The notes under the pieces are model-generated. The model had not been told where the DNA came from and made no database searches. It saw nothing but the letters and a program-made list of their open reading frames with translations. A stretch of DNA of 64,000 bases, from the NCBI RefSeq assembly GCF_004343155.1, contig NZ_SMDC01000001.1, forward strand, positions 598,201 through 662,200. The letters run 5' to 3'. The position numbers were made by a program, and so were the translations under genes. Shown piece by piece: positions 56,047-64,000 of the stretch. The DNA is from Marichromatium gracile. GTDB taxonomy: Bacteria; Pseudomonadota; Gammaproteobacteria; Chromatiales; Chromatiaceae. Numbering within the stretch: the stretch's first letter is position 1; each line of letters begins with the position of its first letter.

Positions 56047-58980
56047 TCAGTCGTCATCCTCGCCCTGGCGCCATTCACTGGCGTCGAGTCGGGCGAGGAC
56101 GGCGCCGCCGTGATGGTGCTGGATCGGCGAGACATGGATGGCGAGCAGGCGTGCCCCCTCGTCCGTTGAGGTGAAGTCGACCACGACCCCGGCGGAGTCA
56201 CCCTCGAGTACCGCGCGGATCCCCGCACGCAGGTCACGCCCGCGCGGGTGTTCGTCGTCCGGCCCGAGCAGTCGCAACGCGCGCTCGTAACCGGCGCCGG
56301 GACCGGTATCGCTGAGCGACGGATCACCCGCGCCTCGCGCCGCCTCGCGCCAGCTGTGGTTGATCTGGGTGATGATGCCCTGGGGGTCGAGGACCGCGAT
56401 CTGCTCGGGGAGTGAGTCGAGCACCGCCTGCAATCGCTCGATGTCGTGCAGGCTGGTGATGTCGACAAAGGTCGAGACCGCCCCGCGCGCCTCGCCTGCG
56501 CGCACCGCGTAGGGCAGCACCCGGGCCAGATAGATGCGGCCGTTGGCCGCGGCGATCTCGCGCTGCAGCATCTCGCCGCTGGCGATGGTGCGGCGCAGCT
56601 CATCGATGAAGTCCGGATACTGCAACAGGTTGGTGAAGTCGTCGATCGGGCGGCCGAGGTCGCCGTTGCGGATCTTGAACAGGGTGGTCGCCTCGGGGGT
56701 GAAGCGGGTCAGGCGCAGCTCGGCGTCGACGAACACCGTGGCGATGGCCGCGGCCTTGGCCATGCCGTCGAGATCGGCGTTGAGCCGGTTGAGGATCTCG
56801 ATCTTCTCCTGGTTCTCGGCATTGACCGTGTAGAGTTCCTCGTTGACCGACTGCAGCTCCTCGTTGGAGCTCTGCAGCTCCTCGTTGGAGGCCATCAGCT
56901 CCTCGTTGGTCGCCTGTAACTCCTCGTTGGCCGTCTCCAGCTCCTCGATGGTCGCCTGCAGGCTCTCGCGGGTGGCCGCCAGCTCGCGCTCCAGGTTCTC
57001 GACCCGCTGTGCGGTCTCGTCGTCGAGATCGAGCGTCTCCATCCCCGGGCGCGACACGATCTCCTGCGGCTCGGACTCGAACGAGAGCAGCAGATGACGC
57101 TCGGACTGGGGCGCGTCATAGGGTCTGACCACCATGCGCAACCGCTCGCGCTCGCCCGAGGGCAGCTCGATGCCGAGCTGGTCCGAACGCATCGCCGTGC
57201 CGCTGCGCGCGCACTTGTAGAGTAGCGCCTGGGCCACCGAGACCAGCGGCCGGGGCAGCAGCTTGGCGATGTCGAGCGTGGCGCTGCCCTCGCCGATGCG
57301 CAGATAGCGCGCCGCCTCGCCGAAGACGTGCAGCAGCTCGCCGTGGGCGTTGAGCAGCAGGGTGGTGGGGGCGTAGTCGCGCAGCAGGATCGACTGACCG
57401 GCGTCGATGGCTGCGGCGTCGGTCGATTGATAGCGGCTGCGCGGGCTGTACTGGCGTGGTCCGGCGGCGCTGGTCGGCGGGGCCGAGGGGGTGGCGGTGT
57501 CGAGCGGCAGCGAGACGTGGCGCAGCACACGATAGATCTTGTGGCGCGAGTTGACCGCGGTGAAGTCGGTGTGCAGATCGGCCAGGGTCTCGCTCGGTCC
57601 GAGCAGCAGATAGCCGCCGGGGGAGAGGGCGTACTGGATGCGCCGCAGCGCCCGCTCCTGGGCCTGGGTGCGGAAGTAGATCAGCAGGTTGCGACAGGAG
57701 ACCAGGTCCATGCGGGTGAAGGGCGGGTCCTCGAGCAGGTTGTGACGCGCGAAGACGATGTTCTGGCGGATCTCGTTCTTGACCACGAAGTGGTTGCCGC
57801 GCTTGTAGAAGAAGCGCTCGAGTCGTTCGGGCGAGATCTCGGCGGCGATCGCCTCGGAGAACACCCCGGCGCCGCCGACCTCGACGTTCTGTTGCTCGAC
57901 GTCGGTGGCGAAGAGCTTGAAGCTCGGCCAGCGGCGCTCGCGATCGAAGGCCTCGGCGAACAGGATCGCCAGGGTATAGGCCTCCTCGCCGGTGGAGACG
58001 CCGGGCACCCAGACCCGGATCGGCTGGTTCTCGCCGCGTTCGCTGACGATCGAGCGGATCACCGTCTGGTCGAGGATCTCGAAGGTGTCGGGGTCGCGGA
58101 AGAAACTGGTCACCGGGATCAGCAGCTCGCGGCGCAGTACCGCCAGCTCGCCGCGATCGCTGTCGAGCAGGCGCACATAGTTGTGCAGGTCGGGGGTGTG
58201 ACGCACCTGCATGCGCCGCTCGATGCGGCGCATCACCGTGGCCGGCTTGTAGTCGCGGAAGTTGATCCCGCCCTGGTGCTTGAGGAGATGCATCGCCTCG
58301 TCGAGGGCGTCGTCCTTGTCGAAGGTCGGGCCCTGGGGCGAGGTCTCGGTCTTGATCTGCGGGGCCTGGTTGATGAACTCGATCAGCCTGGGGCCGAGGT
58401 CGTCCGGCGACAGCGTGGCATCGACCAGACCGGTGGCGATGACGCTGCGCGGCATGCCGTCGAACTTGGCCGACTCCGGATCCTGGGCGAGCAGCAGGCC
58501 GCCGGCGTCGTTGATCGCCACCGCGCCACGGGTGCCGTCGGATCCGGTGCCCGAGAGCACCACGCCGATGGCGTGTTTGCCGAACTCCTTGGCCAGCGAG
58601 GTGAAGAAGAGGTCGATCGGCAGCGCCAGGCCACGCGGATTCTTGGGGCTGAGGCGCAGCGCATCGCCGAGCACCGTCATCATGTTCGCCGGCGGGATCA
58701 GGTGGACGCGATTGGGCTCGAGCCGCATGCCGTCGGTGACGGTCACCACCGGCATCTCGGTATGACGGGCGAGCAGGTTGCCCATCATGCTCTTGTGGTC
58801 GGGCGAGAGATGCTGGATCACCACATAGGCCGCGCCCGAGTCCGAGGGCAGGCATTGGAAGAAGCGCTCCAGCGCGTCGAGTCCGCCGGCCGAGGCGCCG
58901 ATGGCCACCACGTAGCCGTCGTGCCTGTCATTGCCTCGTGGACCGGGGGTGTCTTGGGTCGTCTCTGACACGCTGGACAT
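56047..58980 (-). CDS. CheB-CheR fusion with coiled coil and PAS domains
   Basis: 977 residues. Residues 22-205 are CheB methylesterase (GASAGG with S30, [10 protein letters not shown] with H57, [10 protein letters not shown]). About 230-500 is CheR methyltransferase (SAM site [40 protein letters not shown]). A Leu/Glu-rich coiled coil ([20 protein letters not shown]) is at about 680-760, followed by two PAS-like segments to the end. No receiver domain is seen. This large fusion is known from bacteria but its role is little studied; it may modify a subset of chemoreceptors. I chose the ATG at 58980 with its GGAGAG site. Confidence 0.92.
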   Translation of the reverse strand: MSSVSETTQDTPGPRGNDRHDGYVVAIGASAGGLDALERFFQCLPSDSGAAYVVIQHLSPDHKSMMGNLLARHTEMPVVTVTDGMRLEPNRVHLIPPANMMTVLGDALRLSPKNPRGLALPIDLFFTSLAKEFGKHAIGVVLSGTGSDGTRGAVAINDAGGLLLAQDPESAKFDGMPRSVIATGLVDATLSPDDLGPRLIEFINQAPQIKTETSPQGPTFDKDDALDEAMHLLKHQGGINFRDYKPATVMRRIERRMQVRHTPDLHNYVRLLDSDRGELAVLRRELLIPVTSFFRDPDTFEILDQTVIRSIVSERGENQPIRVWVPGVSTGEEAYTLAILFAEAFDRERRWPSFKLFATDVEQQNVEVGGAGVFSEAIAAEISPERLERFFYKRGNHFVVKNEIRQNIVFARHNLLEDPPFTRMDLVSCRNLLIYFRTQAQERALRRIQYALSPGGYLLLGPSETLADLHTDFTAVNSRHKIYRVLRHVSLPLDTATPSAPPTSAAGPRQYSPRSRYQSTDAAAIDAGQSILLRDYAPTTLLLNAHGELLHVFGEAARYLRIGEGSATLDIAKLLPRPLVSVAQALLYKCARSGTAMRSDQLGIELPSGERERLRMVVRPYDAPQSERHLLLSFESEPQEIVSRPGMETLDLDDETAQRVENLERELAATRESLQATIEELETANEELQATNEELMASNEELQSSNEELQSVNEELYTVNAENQEKIEILNRLNADLDGMAKAAAIATVFVDAELRLTRFTPEATTLFKIRNGDLGRPIDDFTNLLQYPDFIDELRRTIASGEMLQREIAAANGRIYLARVLPYAVRAGEARGAVSTFVDITSLHDIERLQAVLDSLPEQIAVLDPQGIITQINHSWREAARGAGDPSLSDTGPGAGYERALRLLGPDDEHPRGRDLRAGIRAVLEGDSAGVVVDFTSTDEGARLLAIHVSPIQHHHGGAVLARLDASEWRQGEDDD

Positions 58981-59515
58981 CGTCAGCTCTCTCCTCGAGT
59001 TTGGGTGCGTCCGGCTGCGGTGGCGGCGATCGCTCAGCGCTGCTCCGGGGCTGGGGCACGGCTCCATCTCGCTCGCCCCATCGGCAAGCATGCATCAGCC
59101 GCTGGGACGACGCCAGGGAGTTGAGGGGCGCCGCCGGGAGGCCGGCGGTCGGGACCAGCCGACCGCGACCGGGTGTGACCGTCCACCGGTCGGTCTCTCG
59201 TCCCTGACGATGCCCGGCATCGATATGGCGCTCGCTCAGCCAGGAGAACGCGAACAGCGGCACGGCGGTGATGAGCAGCGCGCAGCCAAATAGGTCAGGG
59301 TGACGCTGGTGATCGACCGGGGGCCGGATCAGTGCGTCGCGGAGCGTGGCGACCGGGCCAAGTGCGCCGAACATCACCAGGTTGCATTCGTGGTGGAACG
59401 GCAGCAAACGGCAGGACGATGGCGCGCGCCCGCCGAGGCGGGCGAACGTGGGCACGGGGCGCCGCCCATGGCGTAGTCGGCCAGTGCTCGGCGATGCCCG
59501 GAGGGGGAATGGGAC
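58981..59515. other. 535-bp region without a supported gene
   Basis: Several open frames cross it on both strands, but none has a ribosome site with conserved features or neighbouring linkage; all look like chance frames of GC-rich DNA. It lies upstream of the CheB-CheR gene (so should contain its promoter) and downstream of the EF-hand gene. Confidence 0.6.
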
Positions 59516-60058
59516 TCAGTCGGGTGACGGGCCCCAGTTCTGGCGCTGGTGCTGCGCCTGCGCGGCAGCGAACTCGTCGGCGTCGACGCGACCATCGCCG
59601 TTGCTGTCGACCTCCTCGAAGCTCGGTGCCGAGGCGAGGTTGCGCATCATGTAGCCCTGCTGCGAGCGCTCGGCGATACGCTGGCCGCGGCCCTCGTAGA
59701 ACTCCTGCTCGTCGAGCCAACCGTTGCCGTCGCGGTCGAAGTCGGCCAGGTCCGGCATGTCGCGACCCATGCCGCCGCGCTGCCGCATCCGTGCCTGCTG
59801 ACCGGCGGTGAGTTCGGCGGGGGTGAGCTGGCCGTCGCCGTCCTGGTCGAAGTCGGCGAACGCCGGCATGCCTGGGCCTCCACCGGGGCGACGCGTCTGG
59901 TGGAAGGCGTCGAACTCCTGTTGGCTGATCAGGCCGTTGCCGTCGCCATCGAGTGCGGCGAACGGCATGGGGCCGCCCATCGGTTGGGCGAGCGCCGCAA
60001 GGCTGACCCCGGCGCCGAGGCCGAGGGCAAGGGTGAACATCCGGATCTGTGATGGCAT
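59516..60058 (-). CDS. Exported EF-hand calcium-binding protein
   Basis: 180 residues with a signal peptide (FTLALGLGAGVSLAALAQP). Four EF-hand loops are visible: DGDGNGLISQQE, DQDGDGQLTPAE, DRDGNGWLDEQE and DSNGDGRVDADE, each with D at positions 1, 3 and 5 and E at 12. Probably a periplasmic Ca2+ buffer or sensor. Separated by 122 bp from the dihaem cytochrome gene on the same strand. ATG at 60058. Confidence 0.92.
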   Translation of the reverse strand: MPSQIRMFTLALGLGAGVSLAALAQPMGGPMPFAALDGDGNGLISQQEFDAFHQTRRPGGGPGMPAFADFDQDGDGQLTPAELTAGQQARMRQRGGMGRDMPDLADFDRDGNGWLDEQEFYEGRGQRIAERSQQGYMMRNLASAPSFEEVDSNGDGRVDADEFAAAQAQHQRQNWGPSPD

Positions 60059-60180
60059 CTCTGGGGTCTCCGGTGAGTGTGCTGGCGTCGTTCCGGTACA
60101 TGGCGCGTGGCCAGCGATTCCGCGCCCGGTCTCGCACCGTCCTGTGCGGTGCGTGTCATCGCCCAGGTCCCGACCGGCGA

Positions 60181-60678
60181 TCAGTCCCGCCAGTGGCCGA
60201 GCCCGGGGATGCGGACCTCGTCGTCCTCATAGATACCCGATTCGGCGCGTGGATGACAGCCTAGACAGTCACCGAGCGCGGGGATCGCCTGGCCGGCGCT
60301 GTCCTGCAACCGTGCGAGTTCGGCGTGCTCGTGGCGGAACGCCGTGGTCTCGGTGATGCGAGGCAGCCCGTTCGTCGGTGGCGGGTCGAGCCGCGCGGAG
60401 ACGGTCGCATTGGCCTGCAGATAGTCGCTGATGGCGAGGCGCCGCGTCTCGTCGAGTTCGAGGGTCTCGCCATAGTGCGCAGCCAGTGACTGCGGGATCA
60501 TGATCTGGCGCCAGTCGCGCGCGCTCAGCAGTGCCGGCTGATAGACCAGGTGGCAGTCGCCGCAGACGGCGCGGGTCGTCGGGTCGGTGACCGCGCCGAG
60601 ACGGTCGTCATCGGCCGGTGCGGCACTGGTGAGTGTCAGCGCGAGCAGGGCGAACAGTGGGGTGATGCGCTGGGGCAT
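60181..60678 (-). CDS. Dihaem cytochrome c (DHC family), periplasmic
   Basis: 165 residues; signal peptide then two c-type haem motifs, CGDCH (39-43) and CLGCH (near 137). LVYQPALLSARDWRQIMIPQ and HYGETLELDET match the DHC family, small dihaem cytochromes that serve SHP-type haem proteins and b-type cytochromes. It is 26 bp after the cytochrome b gene, whose product likely passes electrons to it. Function in this organism unknown; no SHP gene in the window. Confidence 0.88.
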   Translation of the reverse strand: MPQRITPLFALLALTLTSAAPADDDRLGAVTDPTTRAVCGDCHLVYQPALLSARDWRQIMIPQSLAAHYGETLELDETRRLAISDYLQANATVSARLDPPPTNGLPRITETTAFRHEHAELARLQDSAGQAIPALGDCLGCHPRAESGIYEDDEVRIPGLGHWRD

Positions 60679-60704
60679 TGGTATGGCTCCTTGGGTCCGG
60701 TTCG

Positions 60705-61295
60705 TTACTCGCGCTCGATGCGCTTGCGGCCGCTGATCATCGAGCCGATCAGGTTCTCCTGGTGGGCGAAGCTCGAGAACAGCACCCCGGCGACGTGGAG
60801 CAGGACCAGCAGCAGGGTGAGGTTGGCGAAGAACTCGTGCGCCCCCTCGATCAGCTCGGCGGTGTCGTGCGAGAGCCCGGCGGTGAGCCCGGCCAGGGGA
60901 CCGGCGAACTCCTCGGCGCCGTAGAGCGCGAGTCCACTGAGTCCGGTGGCGCTCACCGTCAGCAGCAGTGCGACGACCATGGCGCCGCCGGCCGGGTTGT
61001 GGCCGAGATGGCGTGGTGCGCGCAGCCGGGCGGCGTCGCGCAGATAGTCGAGGGTGGCGCGGGGGCCGCGCACGAAGTCGCCGAAGCGGGCGTGCGTCGA
61101 GCCGACGAAGCCCCAGGTCACGCGGATCGCGATCAGCGCCAGGATCAGATAGCCGATCCACACATGGAGCGCGAGCGGATGGTCCTCGATGATGTAGGCG
61201 GCGGCGAAGCCCGCGGCCAGCGACCAGTGGAAGAGACGGACCAGCGGGTCCCAGACCCGGGTCTCGCTCGCGGTTTCGGGTGTCGGTGTCGTCAT
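60705..61295 (-). CDS. Cytochrome b561-type membrane protein
   Basis: 196 residues, four helices. Haem-ligand histidines are likely in LVRLFHWSLAAGF, ALHVWIGYLI and LLLVLLHVAGVL. It is a quinol oxidising b-type cytochrome that pairs with the dihaem cytochrome c just downstream (26 bp). Divergent from the PepSY/two-component genes; this arrangement (b-type cytochrome, DHC, PepSY, regulator, kinase) recurs in proteobacteria, as far as I recall. Confidence 0.88.
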   Translation of the reverse strand: MTTPTPETASETRVWDPLVRLFHWSLAAGFAAAYIIEDHPLALHVWIGYLILALIAIRVTWGFVGSTHARFGDFVRGPRATLDYLRDAARLRAPRHLGHNPAGGAMVVALLLTVSATGLSGLALYGAEEFAGPLAGLTAGLSHDTAELIEGAHEFFANLTLLLVLLHVAGVLFSSFAHQENLIGSMISGRKRIERE

Positions 61296-61428
61296 CGGTG
61301 TGCTCCGGTTCGGGTGAGTGGGCCTCGGCCCTGGTGATGTTGGCGACCAGCCTATCCACCCGCTGCTGAACCCCGGCTGTCGAGGGTTGTCAGCAAACCG
61401 TCAGCCGGGTTCGTGGCATCATGCCTCC

Positions 61429-61749
61429 ATGGCCAAAGTCCCTCACATGCGCCCGATCGTCCTGCTGCTGCTCGTCAGCGTCTCGGCCGTCGCCCCGGCC
61501 GACGGACTCGACGATGTCGCCGATCACGATCGTGCCCGGCGCGCGCTCGAGCGCGGCGAGGTGCGCCCGATCGGCGAGATCCTGCGTGCGGTCTCGGCGC
61601 GGGTGCCGGGCGAGGTGGTGGGGGTGGAGTTCGAGCGTGAGCACGGCGGTTGGCGCTATGAGCTCAAGCTCATCGCCCCCGATGGCCGGCGGCTCGAGGT
61701 CGAGGTCGACGCCGCCACCGCCCGCATTCTCGAGGTAGAGGAGGACTGA
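61429..61749 (+). CDS. Secreted PepSY-domain protein
   Basis: 106 residues from the ATG at 61429, or 100 from the ATG at 61447; both have a signal peptide (MRPIVLLLLVSVSAVAPADG). The C-terminal PepSY domain reads GEVVGVEFEREHGGWRYELKL and RRLEVEVDAATARILEVEED. PepSY domains are thought to inhibit peptidases or bind small peptides and are common next to PhoPQ-type systems. The stop overlaps the response regulator start (TGATG). Confidence 0.85.
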   Translation: MAKVPHMRPIVLLLLVSVSAVAPADGLDDVADHDRARRALERGEVRPIGEILRAVSARVPGEVVGVEFEREHGGWRYELKLIAPDGRRLEVEVDAATARILEVEED

Positions 61750-62414
61750 TGCGCATCCTGCTGGTGGAGGACGACGCCCGGCTCGCCGCCTCGGTGGGTC
61801 AGGCACTGGAGGCCGCCGGCTTCGTCCACGACTGGGTGGAGGACGGCGAGCGCGCCTGGTTCCTGGGCGATACCGAGCACTATGCCGCGGTCATCCTCGA
61901 CCTCGGTCTGCCGCGGCTCGACGGCCTCTCGGTGTTGCGACGCTGGCGTGGTGCCGGACAGCGCTTCCCGGTGCTGATCCTGACCGCGCGGGGTGAGTGG
62001 AGCGAACGTGTCGAGGGGATCGACGCCGGTGCCGACGACTATCTGCCCAAGCCCTTCCGCATGGAGGAGCTGTTGGCCCGGGTGCGCGCGCTGGTGCGAC
62101 GCGCCGCCGGTCAGCCCTCGCCGGTGATCGAGTGTGGCGGGGTCAGGCTCGACACCTGCCGGATGACGGTGACCCGCGACGGGGTGCCGGTGCACCTCTC
62201 GCCCCAGGAGTACCGGCTGGCCTGCTATCTGATGCAGCATGCCGGGCGGGTGGTCTCCCAGGGCGAGTTGACCGAGCAGCTCTATGCCCAGGACTTCGAG
62301 CGCGACTCGAACGCGATCGAGGTGCTGGTCGGACGGGTCCGACGCAAACTCGGCAGCGAGTGGATCCAGACCAGGCGCGGTTTCGGCTATCTGGTCGAGC
62401 CCGACGCGGACTGA
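61749..62414 (+). CDS. OmpR/PhoP-type response regulator
   Basis: 221 residues. Receiver: phospho-acceptor D51 in VILDLGLPRLDG, acidic E7-D8-D9 (VEDDA), and K in YLPKPFRMEELL. C-terminal winged helix with LSPQEYRLACYLMQHAGRVV and LVGRVRRKLGSEWIQTRRG. Start codon overlaps the PepSY gene stop; the sensor kinase follows after 4 bp. Confidence 0.94.
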   Translation: MRILLVEDDARLAASVGQALEAAGFVHDWVEDGERAWFLGDTEHYAAVILDLGLPRLDGLSVLRRWRGAGQRFPVLILTARGEWSERVEGIDAGADDYLPKPFRMEELLARVRALVRRAAGQPSPVIECGGVRLDTCRMTVTRDGVPVHLSPQEYRLACYLMQHAGRVVSQGELTEQLYAQDFERDSNAIEVLVGRVRRKLGSEWIQTRRGFGYLVEPDAD

Positions 62415-62418
62415 CTCG

Positions 62419-63816
62419 GTGATCGGGCGGCGGTCGCTGCGGGCGCGGCTCTGGCTCGGTGCCGCGATCTCGATCGCCATCGCCCTGGTGGTGGCCGCCG
62501 CCGGGCTGTCACGACTCTTCGAGGCCCATGTCGAGCGTCGGCTCGATGCCGAGCTGGACGTTCAGCTCGATCAGCTGGTGGCGACCCTCGCCCTCGGTGT
62601 CGATGGGCAGCCGTTGCTGACGCCACCGCCCACCGATCCCCGTTTCGATGTCCCGCTGAGCGGTCGCTACTGGCAGATCGATGGCATCTCCTCCCCCGGC
62701 ATGCTGCGTTCGCGCTCGTTGTGGGACGGCGTGATTGCGCTCCCGCCCGATCCGCTGCGCCCGGGGCAGGTCCATGCCCATCGTCTGCCCGGACCCGATG
62801 GTCAACGGCTGCTGGTGCGTGAGCGCCTGGTCTTGCTGCGTGCCGGCGACGGGACGCAACAGCGGGTCCGGGTCGCGGTGGCGATGGCGCGTGCCGAGCT
62901 GGTCGCTGCACGCAACGCCTTCGCCGCCGACATGTTGCCCTATCTGCTGCTGATGGCGGTGGTGTTGGCGGTGGCCACCCTGGTGCAGGTCCATACCGGT
63001 CTCGCCCCGCTCGAGCGCGTCCGGCTCGGTGTCGAGGCGATCCGCTCGGGTCACGCCCGGCGCCTCGCCGAGCACCACCCCGAGGAACTCCGGCCGCTGA
63101 TCGACGAGCTCAACGCGCTGCTCGACGCCCGCGCCCAGGCGCTCGAACGTGCGCGGGCCTGGACCGCCGACCTCGCCCACGGTCTCAAGACCCCGCTGAG
63201 CGCCCTCGCCGGAGACGCCGAGCGGCTGCGTGCGCGTGGCGAACCGGCGTTGGCCGCCGACCTCGAACAACTCGCCGAGACGATGCGACGCCGTGTCGAT
63301 CGTGAGCTGATCCGTGCGCGGGTGCGATCCGGGGCGCGCCCGGCACCGGCCAGGGCCGAGGTGGGGGCCGCGGTCGATGCGTTGCTGCGCACCCTGGAAC
63401 GCACCCCGGCAGGGCGGGGTATCGACTGGCAGGTCTGGATCCCCCCTGAGGTCGAGGTCGCGCTGACGCCGGACGATCTGCTCGAGCTGCTCGGCAACCT
63501 GCTCGAGAATGCGGCCAAGTGGGCGCGCTCCTCGGTGCGGATCGAGGTCGAGGCTGGCGAGCGGGTGTCGATCCTGATCATCGACGATGGCCCGGGGGTC
63601 GCCGCCGACCAGTGCTCGCGACTCGGCGAGCGTGGTCTGCGCCTCGACGAACGCAAGGAGGGGACTGGCCTGGGGCTCGCGATCGTACGCGATATCGTCG
63701 ATGCCTATGGTGGTGGGATCGGGTTTGAGCCCGCCGAGCGCAGCGGGCTGATGGTGCGCCTGTCATTGCCGCAGCCGCCATCCTTAACTGAACGCCTGAG
63801 CGCGAATGACGCCTGA
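62419..63816 (+). CDS. Sensor histidine kinase of the PepSY-linked two-component system
   Basis: 465 residues. TM1 (~8-30), periplasmic sensor of ~140 residues, TM2 (~175-197), HAMP-like linker, H box DLAHGLKTPLSALAG with H254, N box LLGNLLENAAKW, G1 IDDGPGVAADQCSRL and G2 KEGTGLGLAIVRDIVD. PhoQ-like architecture; it phosphorylates the regulator encoded 4 bp upstream. I take the GTG at 62419; the long alternative start lies inside the regulator gene. Confidence 0.93.
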   Translation: MIGRRSLRARLWLGAAISIAIALVVAAAGLSRLFEAHVERRLDAELDVQLDQLVATLALGVDGQPLLTPPPTDPRFDVPLSGRYWQIDGISSPGMLRSRSLWDGVIALPPDPLRPGQVHAHRLPGPDGQRLLVRERLVLLRAGDGTQQRVRVAVAMARAELVAARNAFAADMLPYLLLMAVVLAVATLVQVHTGLAPLERVRLGVEAIRSGHARRLAEHHPEELRPLIDELNALLDARAQALERARAWTADLAHGLKTPLSALAGDAERLRARGEPALAADLEQLAETMRRRVDRELIRARVRSGARPAPARAEVGAAVDALLRTLERTPAGRGIDWQVWIPPEVEVALTPDDLLELLGNLLENAAKWARSSVRIEVEAGERVSILIIDDGPGVAADQCSRLGERGLRLDERKEGTGLGLAIVRDIVDAYGGGIGFEPAERSGLMVRLSLPQPPSLTERLSANDA

Positions 63817-63886
63817 CTCATCCTCGCGCATATAAATGAACGCGCGCGCGAGAGGAGGTCGAAGTGACGAGAGGATGAAAAAAGTG

Positions 63887-63914
63887 TTGACGTTTTTCGA
63901 GAAGAGTCTAAAAT
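63887..63914 (+). promoter_or_regulatory. Strong sigma-70 promoter with GC-rich discriminator, rRNA/tRNA-type P1
   Basis: TTGACG (63887-63892), a 16-bp spacer and TAAAAT (63909-63914) are followed by GCGCAG, a GC-rich start region like that of stringently controlled rRNA promoters. GATGAAAAAAG lies upstream as a possible UP element. No protein start follows within the window. Confidence 0.7.
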
Positions 63915-63982
63915 GCGCAGCTCGCTCAGGGCAGAGCGGCCCGGATCACCAACCGATTCGGGGTTGACCGGAAAAAAGACGG

Positions 63983-64000
63983 TTGACACGGAATACGGAA
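63983..64000 (+). promoter_or_regulatory. Second promoter -35 element (P2), cut by the window end
   Basis: TTGACA at 63983-63988 lies 96 bases after the first -35 element; its -10 box would be outside the window. A similar TTGACC is at 63963. Tandem P1/P2 promoters ~100 bp apart are typical of rRNA operons. Confidence 0.5.

Noticed and set aside
58928..59455. 175-codon - strand frame upstream of the CheB-CheR gene
   Set aside because: Overlaps the CheB-CheR start, has no conserved motif and no clear ribosome site.

Overview
The window is GC-rich, densely packed proteobacterial DNA. A form IA RuBisCO with an alpha-carboxysome operon, a dihaem cytochrome c/cytochrome b pair, many chemoreceptors and PomA/PomB-like (sodium-type) flagellar stators fit an autotrophic gammaproteobacterium. 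A marine or salt-tolerant purple sulfur bacterium of the Chromatiaceae is my best guess. That is inferred from gene content and protein style, not from a database match.

Layout. 1-1307 is the C-terminal part of a membrane pyrophosphatase. 1516-12596 is a carbon-fixation block on the + strand: a SulP-type (BicA-like) anion transporter, a small stand-alone protein that aligns without gaps to the RuBisCO small subunit, cbbL, cbbS, csoS2, csoSCA, csoS4A, csoS4B, two csoS1 genes sharing 247 identical bases, a ferritin-like protein, acRAF, a 55-residue Pro/Arg-rich protein and a CbbR-type regulator. 20118-12616 (- strand) is a nine-gene Mrp-like cation/proton antiporter operon in which MrpA is split and the last antiporter subunit carries an 11-unit hexapeptide repeat plus a peptidoglycan-binding domain. 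Together these could form a CO2-concentrating module: bicarbonate uptake, ion-gradient upkeep, carboxysome.

20322-26247 holds three chemoreceptors. 26279-31673 holds an RRM protein and a TetR-controlled RND efflux pair with a 34-bp operator. 31716-33949 is a PilZ-pomB-pomA motility operon. 34380-39835 holds YgiQ, a BPSS1780-like membrane protein and a SEC-C protein.

40059-53138 is the most unusual region. A 1592-residue DUF4062/STAND-ATPase/WD40 protein faces a tightly packed - strand operon that reads OsmC, LSDAT-type SLOG protein, RyR-domain protein, MlaE permease, MlaF-like ATPase with altered catalytic residues, MCE protein, auxiliary lipoprotein, a HIT-like protein and an EamA transporter. 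This joins predicted nucleotide-sensing domains to a lipid-transport machine and is my main candidate for an undescribed system.

53286-63816 holds a DJ-1/PfpI protein, an EamA transporter, pyrD, a CheB-CheR-PAS fusion, an EF-hand protein, a dihaem cytochrome/cytochrome b561 pair and a PepSY-response regulator-kinase operon. The right end carries what looks like tandem strong promoters of an rRNA or tRNA operon lying outside the window.
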